Assembly: GCF_047121295.1 (NCBI RefSeq)
Contig: NZ_CP139447.1
Coordinates: 868,001-932,000, forward strand
DNA length: 64,000 nt
Origin: Longispora sp047121295
GTDB lineage: Bacteria > Actinomycetota > Actinomycetes > Mycobacteriales > Micromonosporaceae
Direction of reading: 5' to 3'
The position numbers and the translations under genes were made by a program. The notes beneath the pieces were generated by a model. That model saw only the letters and a program-made list of their open reading frames with translations, did no database searches and was not told the origin of the DNA. Below, one piece after another: positions 57,495 to 64,000 of the stretch. Every line of letters starts with the position of its first letter. The first letter of the stretch is position 1.

Positions 57495-58382
57495 TCAGAC
57501 GCGTTGCCAGAGGGCCGGCACGTTCGGCGGCTCCCAGCCGACCATCGACGTGTGCCCCTGCAGGCACCGGTAACTCAGCCCGTTGTAGGTCACCGTCGCC
57601 CCGGTCGCGTACGCCACCCCCGCCCGCCACGTCCCCTGCGGCGGCGCGCTCGTCGGCGGTCGGGTCGTGGGCGGGGCGCTGGTCGGGGGTGCGCTCGTCG
57701 GGGGCCGCGAGGTCGGCGGGGCGCTCGTCGGCGGGTTCTGCGGGACGTTCAGCAGGAAGTCGAACGTGGCGTTCTTGGCCGAGCCGACCTGGGTGACGTT
57801 CATGACGAGTACCGGGTCGAAGATGGTGTCCGAGTCGTTGCGCGGCTCGTTGGGGAAGTAGAGCTGCGTGGTGAGGACGCCGCGCCCGGGGGCCTGCACC
57901 TTGACGTGGATGTGCCGGGTGCGGCCCGGGTAGAGCCCCGGCACGATCGTCGTCAGGGTGAACTTGCCCATCGCGTCGGTGAACTGGTGGCCCCGGAACC
58001 CGTTGCCCACGTTGTCGTAGACGCCGCCGTTGTCGCACTGCCAGAAGTCCATCAGCGCGTTGGCGATGGGCTGGCAGCGCAGGCCGAACACGTAGCCGGT
58101 GACGGTCAGCCGGGTGCCGACCGTGCCCGGTTCGAGCAGCGAGGTGCGCAGCGGCGAGTTGGGCTTGAAGTACGGGCCCTCGGTCTGCGCCGGGGTCACG
58201 TGGTCGCCGTCGTCGCAGAACGGGGTGGGGCTGAGCGGCTGGCCGTGGGGCGTGGTGCCCTCGGCGATGGACGGCAGCGCGCCGACGAGCAGCGGTACGG
58301 GCAGCGCGAGCAGGGCCGCCTTGAGCAGGGTCTTGCGGCGGATGCCCTCGCCCTCCGGGGGCGGTGTGTCGTGCGTGGTCAT
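57495..58382 (-). CDS. secreted intradiol dioxygenase with CBM5/12 module
   Basis: A 295-residue protein. The N-terminus has a twin-arginine-like RRKTLLKAALLA signal. The dioxygenase domain (about 50-215) has the Tyr/His iron ligands: Tyr in EGPYFKP, Tyr in GGVYDNVGN and the RHIHVKV His pair. A Pro-Thr-Ser linker made of PPTSA repeats joins a chitin-binding type 3 (CBM5/12) module of about 45 residues with its WEPPNVPALWQ end. It should cleave catechol-like rings near a polysaccharide. ATG 58382 follows AGGAGG by 7 nt. Confidence 0.92.
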   Translation of the reverse strand: MTTHDTPPPEGEGIRRKTLLKAALLALPVPLLVGALPSIAEGTTPHGQPLSPTPFCDDGDHVTPAQTEGPYFKPNSPLRTSLLEPGTVGTRLTVTGYVFGLRCQPIANALMDFWQCDNGGVYDNVGNGFRGHQFTDAMGKFTLTTIVPGLYPGRTRHIHVKVQAPGRGVLTTQLYFPNEPRNDSDTIFDPVLVMNVTQVGSAKNATFDFLLNVPQNPPTSAPPTSRPPTSAPPTSAPPTTRPPTSAPPQGTWRAGVAYATGATVTYNGLSYRCLQGHTSMVGWEPPNVPALWQRV

Positions 58383-58526
58383 GAGGGGTGCCTCCTGGGG
58401 CTGGCCGCGCGCGGCGGCTACCGGTCGACGGACGTTCACCGCGTGTGGCGGCGAGGCCCATCGTCGGCGCAGGAGGCCGTATCTATCAATCCGTATCGAT
58501 ACGGTGAAAACCAGGTTCCAGGGTAC

Positions 58527-60257
<1,731 letters not shown>

Positions 60258-60269
60258 GGATCCTCACTC

Positions 60270-62156
60270 TCACTGTCCTGTCCGCACGTTCAGGTGCACA
60301 TCCTGCACCCCGTCGCCGCCGACCACCAAGGCGGAATCCGCGCTGTCGGCGAACCGGCCGCCGAGCGCGGCCACGAGCGCGGCGGTCCGCCGGGCGGGCC
60401 GGCCGGGAACCGTCGCGAGCAGCTCCACCGACCGGGCGGCGGCGAGCGTCGCGCCGAGGCGCAGCGCGGCCTCACCGGCGGCGCCGTCGGAGGCCCTGAC
60501 GAGCACCGAGGTCCAGGTCTCCGGCAGGTCCGGGCCGACGGTCACGACCAGGGCGGGCCCGGCGGTGGCGGCGGGGAGCGCGACCGTGGCCGGGACGACC
60601 AGGATGTCCGGGGTGATCGTGGCGAGCTGTTCGGCGAGGTCGCGCGCCGGGTCGGTGCTGAACCGGGCGAGTGCCGGGGCGCCCAGCCCCCGATCCCGTA
60701 CCGGAGCCGCGAGGGCCTCCAGCTCGGCCATCGCGCGCGTCATGTCGAGGAGCTCGCCGGACAGGCCGGCGCCGACCTCCACCGGGGCCCGGTACGCGAC
60801 CAGCCGGCTCAGGACGACCTCCGCCGGCCGGTGCGCCTGGGCCAGGTCGGCGGCCAGGGCGACGGCGGCGGGGTCGGGGCTGGTGACCAGTACCCGGAAG
60901 GCCTCGGTCTCGCCGAGAGCGGCCTTCTCCGCCGCGGCGATGTCGCGGTCCACCTGCCGGCGCGGGTAGATCCAGGACAGCAGCGGTCCGGCCATCACCG
61001 TCGTGACCAGCGCCATCACCACCATCATCGAGAACAGCCGCCCGTCGAGCAGGCCGAGCTGCAGGCCGACGGTGAGGATGATGATCTCGGTCAGGCCCCG
61101 GGTGTTCATCAGGGCGGCCAGCGCCCCGGCCTGCCGGGCCGGCACCCGCTGGGTCCGGGCGCCGACGAACGCCCCGACGAACTTGCCGCCGATCGCGACG
61201 GCGAGGATCAGCCCGAGTTCGAGCAGGCCGCGCATGTCCATCGTGGACAGGTCGACCTTCATGCCGGACAGCACGAAGAACGCCGGCAGTAGCAGGAGCA
61301 CGCTGACCTGTTCGAGCCGTTCGAGGATCTCGTGCCGGAGCGCCTCCGCGCCGGCCCGGGGCATCACGGCCCCGAAGACGAAGGCCCCGAAGATCGCGTG
61401 CACGCCGAGGTACTCCGTCGTGAAGCACGACAACAGCAACCCGACCAGGATCACGCCCAGCACGTTCGGGGTGAGCCGCCCGGCCCGGTCCCGCGCGGTG
61501 GCCAGCCGCCTCAACAGCGGCCGCACCCCGAAGAACATCACCAGCGCGTACGGCACGGCGAGCAGGATCCGCCAGTCCGTGGCCCCCGCGCCGGCGAAGG
61601 CCACGATGAAGGCGAGCCCGGTCCACGCGACCACGTCGTCCACGGCGGCGGACGCGAGCGCCAGGCCGCCGACCTCGGTGCGCTGCATGCCCCGGTCGGT
61701 GAGGATCCGGGCGAGGACCGGGAACGCCGTCACCGACATGGCCGCCCCGATGAACAGCGCGAACGGCAGCACCCGGGTCACGCTGTGGTTGCCGGCCAAC
61801 CAGACGGCCAGCCCGGCCCCGAGCCCGAACGGCAGCACGATCGAGCCGATCGACACCGAGGTGGCGACGCGTTTGCGGCCGCGCACGAGCGCGGTGTCCA
61901 GCTCGTACCCGACGATGAACATGAACAGGACGAGCCCGACGTTGGCCAGGCCCGACAGGGCGGGCCGAATGTCGGTGGGCAGCACGTGGTCGGTGACGAC
62001 CGTGCCGAACAGGGTCGGTCCGATCAGTACCCCGGCGAAGATCTCGCCGATGACCGGCGGCTGGCCGACCCGCCTGGCGACGGCGCCGAGCACCCGCGCG
62101 AGGGCGATGATCGCAGCGAGGGCGAGCAGCAGCAGGCCGACCTGGTGCGCGGTCAC
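60270..62156 (-). CDS. cation/proton antiporter, CPA2 family
   Basis: A 628-residue protein. The first 400 residues carry about 12-13 membrane segments of a CPA2 Na+/H+ or K+/H+ exchanger, with the paired Asp site in ASAAVDDVVAW. The C-terminal 220 residues form two UspA-like halves (LVTSPDPAAVALA, VLVRASDGAAGEA) that probably sense nucleotides and gate it. GTG 62156 is used. It lies between two kinase genes, 28 bp from the upstream one, and could be a phosphorylation target. Confidence 0.92.
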   Translation of the reverse strand: MTAHQVGLLLLALAAIIALARVLGAVARRVGQPPVIGEIFAGVLIGPTLFGTVVTDHVLPTDIRPALSGLANVGLVLFMFIVGYELDTALVRGRKRVATSVSIGSIVLPFGLGAGLAVWLAGNHSVTRVLPFALFIGAAMSVTAFPVLARILTDRGMQRTEVGGLALASAAVDDVVAWTGLAFIVAFAGAGATDWRILLAVPYALVMFFGVRPLLRRLATARDRAGRLTPNVLGVILVGLLLSCFTTEYLGVHAIFGAFVFGAVMPRAGAEALRHEILERLEQVSVLLLLPAFFVLSGMKVDLSTMDMRGLLELGLILAVAIGGKFVGAFVGARTQRVPARQAGALAALMNTRGLTEIIILTVGLQLGLLDGRLFSMMVVMALVTTVMAGPLLSWIYPRRQVDRDIAAAEKAALGETEAFRVLVTSPDPAAVALAADLAQAHRPAEVVLSRLVAYRAPVEVGAGLSGELLDMTRAMAELEALAAPVRDRGLGAPALARFSTDPARDLAEQLATITPDILVVPATVALPAATAGPALVVTVGPDLPETWTSVLVRASDGAAGEAALRLGATLAAARSVELLATVPGRPARRTAALVAALGGRFADSADSALVVGGDGVQDVHLNVRTGQ

Positions 62157-62184
62157 CGGCGCACCCCGCGTGTACGGACTCCGT

Positions 62185-62973
62185 TCACCGCAGCGCGTCG
62201 ATCCGGTCGGCCAGCTCTTGCGCCGAGGGTCGCTCGATGACCGGCCCCAGGCAGTCGCGCACGATCGCCGCCACCGGCTCCGGCAGCCCGGCGGACACCA
62301 CCGGCGCCGTGGACAGGATCCGGCGCAGCACGAACAGCCCGTCGTCGGCCGGCAGCTCGCCGTACAGCCCGGTGCCGGACACCACGCGGTGCAGGAGCAC
62401 GCCCAGCGACCACACGTCCCCGGCCGGGCCCGGCGGCTCGCCGTGCAGGACGCCGGGGTCGGTGTACTCCGCCGACGCCATCGACCCCATCCCGGTCAGC
62501 GTCACCCCCTCGGCGAACACGTGCGACAGTCCGAGGTCGGACACCTTCGCCCCGTCGGCGTGCAGCAGGACGTTGCCGGGCTTGATGTCGCGGTGCGCGA
62601 TCCCCGCACCGTGCAGGGCGGCGGCGGCCCGCGCGGCGTGCGCGACGGCCCGCAGTCCGACGCCCGGCCCGACCGGGTCGGCGAGCGAGCCGCCGTCGAG
62701 GTACTCCGTCGCGTAGTAGAAGATCCCGTCGTGCTGCCCGGCGTCATACGGCGCGACCAGGTACGGCGACCGCACCGCCGCGAACGCGGTCAGCTCCCGG
62801 GTCGCCCGCCGGAACGCCGCGGCGGTGGACTCCCCGGCCAGCACCTTGACCGCGACGTGCCCGGCCTCGACCGGCAGCCGCGCCGGCGTCGTGGCCAGGT
62901 AGTAGTGCCCGTGGTTGCCCGAGCCCAGCGGCCGGACGAACGTGTAGTCGGCGATGCCCCGCACCGGGGTCAC
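62185..62973 (-). CDS. Ser/Thr protein kinase, soluble
   Basis: A 262-residue kinase domain with no membrane segment. The Gly-rich loop is GSGNHGHYY, Lys is in VAVKVLA, the catalytic loop is HRDIKPGN and the magnesium motif is DLG instead of DFG. DLG is seen in some active kinases. GTG 62973 overlaps the stop of the FHA gene (GTGA). With FHA and the small membrane protein it forms a three-gene signalling operon. Confidence 0.93.
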   Translation of the reverse strand: MTPVRGIADYTFVRPLGSGNHGHYYLATTPARLPVEAGHVAVKVLAGESTAAAFRRATRELTAFAAVRSPYLVAPYDAGQHDGIFYYATEYLDGGSLADPVGPGVGLRAVAHAARAAAALHGAGIAHRDIKPGNVLLHADGAKVSDLGLSHVFAEGVTLTGMGSMASAEYTDPGVLHGEPPGPAGDVWSLGVLLHRVVSGTGLYGELPADDGLFVLRRILSTAPVVSAGLPEPVAAIVRDCLGPVIERPSAQELADRIDALR

Positions 62974-63545
62974 TTCCCTTCGCGGTGGGACTCGTAGCGC
63001 AGCCAGCGTTCGCCGACCGTGATCCGGGAGCCGGGCCGCAGGACGACCGGCTCGCCGGGGACGGCCCGGAACGGCTGCGAGCCGGGCAGTTCGATCCAGG
63101 TGCCGTTGGCCGAAGCCAGGTCGACCACGTGCACGGCCCAGCCGACCAGCGCGATCTTGCAGTGCTGCCGGGACATCGAGCCGTCCGGGTCGAGCAGCCG
63201 CACCGCGCGGGCCGTCCCGGCGGCCACGAAGGGGTGGCGCTCCGGGTTGCGGCCGACCACGTAGTCGGCGTCCAGCCGGTACGTCGCCCCGTCGTCGCAG
63301 AGCAGCACCCCGAGCGGCGGCCGGGGGCCGAGGCGGGTGACCAGGGTGAGCTGGACCATGCCGATGCCGCACAGCCCGCAGTACCGCGCGGACGGGTCGT
63401 TGAAGTGCTCGTTCTTGCAGCTCACGCCCTCGACGAGCACCCGGTCGTCAACGAGCTCGGTGGCGGGCTCGACGGCCGGGGCGTACCCGGGGATGAGGAG
63501 GACGGCCTCGAAGACCGTGTCCGGATCCGGTTCGCGGACGCTCAT
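62970..63545 (-). CDS. FHA domain protein with zinc-ribbon segment
   Basis: A 191-residue protein. A Cys pair around residues 43-60 (CKNEH...CGLCG) looks like a zinc ribbon. Residues 90-185 are an FHA phosphothreonine-binding domain with GRNPERHPF, SRQHCKI and NGTWIEL. It should bind proteins phosphorylated by the kinase encoded next to it. ATG 63545 overlaps the stop of the membrane protein gene. Confidence 0.93.
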   Translation of the reverse strand: MSVREPDPDTVFEAVLLIPGYAPAVEPATELVDDRVLVEGVSCKNEHFNDPSARYCGLCGIGMVQLTLVTRLGPRPPLGVLLCDDGATYRLDADYVVGRNPERHPFVAAGTARAVRLLDPDGSMSRQHCKIALVGWAVHVVDLASANGTWIELPGSQPFRAVPGEPVVLRPGSRITVGERWLRYESHREGK

Positions 63546-63964
63546 CCGATCCGCCCGCCCCGGAACCGCCAGCGCAGGAACGGCACCCGCATCGGCCCGT
63601 TGGCGACCAGCCAGACGACGAGCCACACGACGCCGAAGTGGACGGCGAACCCGGCGAACGTCGCGCCGCGCACGCCCGGCACCAGGTCGAGCCGCAGCAG
63701 GAGCCAGGCGAGCGCGCCCTCCGGCACGACCGTGAGCAGCCCGAACAGCGTCGGCCAGTCCTTCTCCCACCGGAACTGCATCAGCCCGTGGTAGAGCACC
63801 TCCCAGCAGACGCCGAGCAGGGCGACCGCCGCGAGGACCGTGAACGTGGCCCGGTAGCCGGGATCGCCCGGCAACAGGGGAGTGATCAGGGCCGTGACCA
63901 GGCCGCCGACGAGTGCCAACAGGAACAGCCGGGTCTGGATCCGGCCCGACAGGATGGGGACCAT
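63542..63964 (-). CDS. small polytopic membrane protein
   Basis: A 140-residue protein with four membrane segments (about 10-30, 40-60, 72-92, 100-122). The charged QFRWEKDWPTLFG loop and a basic C-terminus are the only notable parts. No family recognised. It is first of the visible genes in the kinase-FHA operon and is translationally coupled to the FHA gene; the operon probably extends past the right edge. Confidence 0.75.
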   Translation of the reverse strand: MVPILSGRIQTRLFLLALVGGLVTALITPLLPGDPGYRATFTVLAAVALLGVCWEVLYHGLMQFRWEKDWPTLFGLLTVVPEGALAWLLLRLDLVPGVRGATFAGFAVHFGVVWLVVWLVANGPMRVPFLRWRFRGGRIG

Positions 63965-64000
63965 TGTTCTCTCTCCGTCAGACCGGCCGGCCGAGCAGCC

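Overview
The window is very GC-rich with strong third-position G/C bias on both strands, and most genes are compact with ATGA or GTGA overlaps. Gene content is that of a filamentous actinobacterium: mycothiol-era housekeeping neighbours (clpS-DUF2017-mec-cysO-cysM-murI-rph-rdgB), a SARP regulator, DUF5753/DUF397 regulator sets, class II HelD, LPxTG surface protein and orn next to tRNA genes. I infer an actinomycete, most likely Micromonosporaceae or a close relative; the family-level call is a guess from gene style, not proof. Many genes carry a TAnnnT box exactly 6-7 nt before ATG/GTG, so leaderless mRNAs appear to be common.

Layout. 1-2.5 kb: 3' end of an unknown gene, a superfamily 1-like helicase and a small membrane protein. 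2.6-9.97 kb: a coupled Baeyer-Villiger monooxygenase/SDR pair divergent from cytochrome oxidase subunit I (ctaD), then an MFS exporter and the NAD salvage pair pncB-pncA. 10.1-12.4 kb: an ABC exporter (ATPase plus FtsX-like permease) divergent from a TetR regulator, with two repeat operators placed on the exporter promoter. 12.4-18.6 kb: membrane esterase coupled to a rhomboid-like/MprF-like fusion, a secreted CBM2-like protein, a thioesterase and a short SARP. 18.6-25.0 kb: the conserved block clpS-DUF2017-mec-cysO-cysM-(membrane protein)-murI-metallo-beta-lactamase-rph-rdgB, the same order as Rv1331-Rv1341 in Mycobacterium tuberculosis; the cysteine-synthesis carrier CysO has an unusual C-terminal tail.

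25.05-25.7 kb holds the most unusual spot: a class I-sized tRNA with a UAG anticodon lying 12 nt downstream of a lower-GC HNH endonuclease gene. 25.7-32.6 kb: peroxiredoxin, membrane proteins, a DsbA-like/MauE pair with an ECF sigma factor, divergent from a zinc-finger anti-sigma-like protein, a CopC-CopD fusion and YcnI, i.e. a predicted copper/redox locus. 33-41 kb: L,D-transpeptidase lipoprotein behind a long leader, GDSL lipoprotein, ROK regulator, HelD helicase, EEP phosphodiesterase and a polytopic membrane protein. 41.2-46.4 kb: secreted M36 and M1 metallopeptidases and a CAP protein, each closed by a strong hairpin. 46.4-52.2 kb: regulators (two HTH/TPR-like proteins, and a DUF5753 regulator with two tandem DUF397 genes behind a 16-bp perfect palindrome), a GNAT and a secreted protein. 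52.2-57.5 kb: epimerase, oligoribonuclease, tRNA-His, tRNA-Lys, an LPxTG protein and a LanC-like cyclase with no visible precursor. 57.5-64 kb: a secreted intradiol dioxygenase-CBM fusion, a membrane Ser/Thr kinase, a cation/proton antiporter, and a kinase-FHA-membrane protein operon running off the right edge.

No CRISPR array, insertion sequence, rRNA or replication origin was seen. Functions are assigned from motifs and gene order by reading alone; no database search was run.
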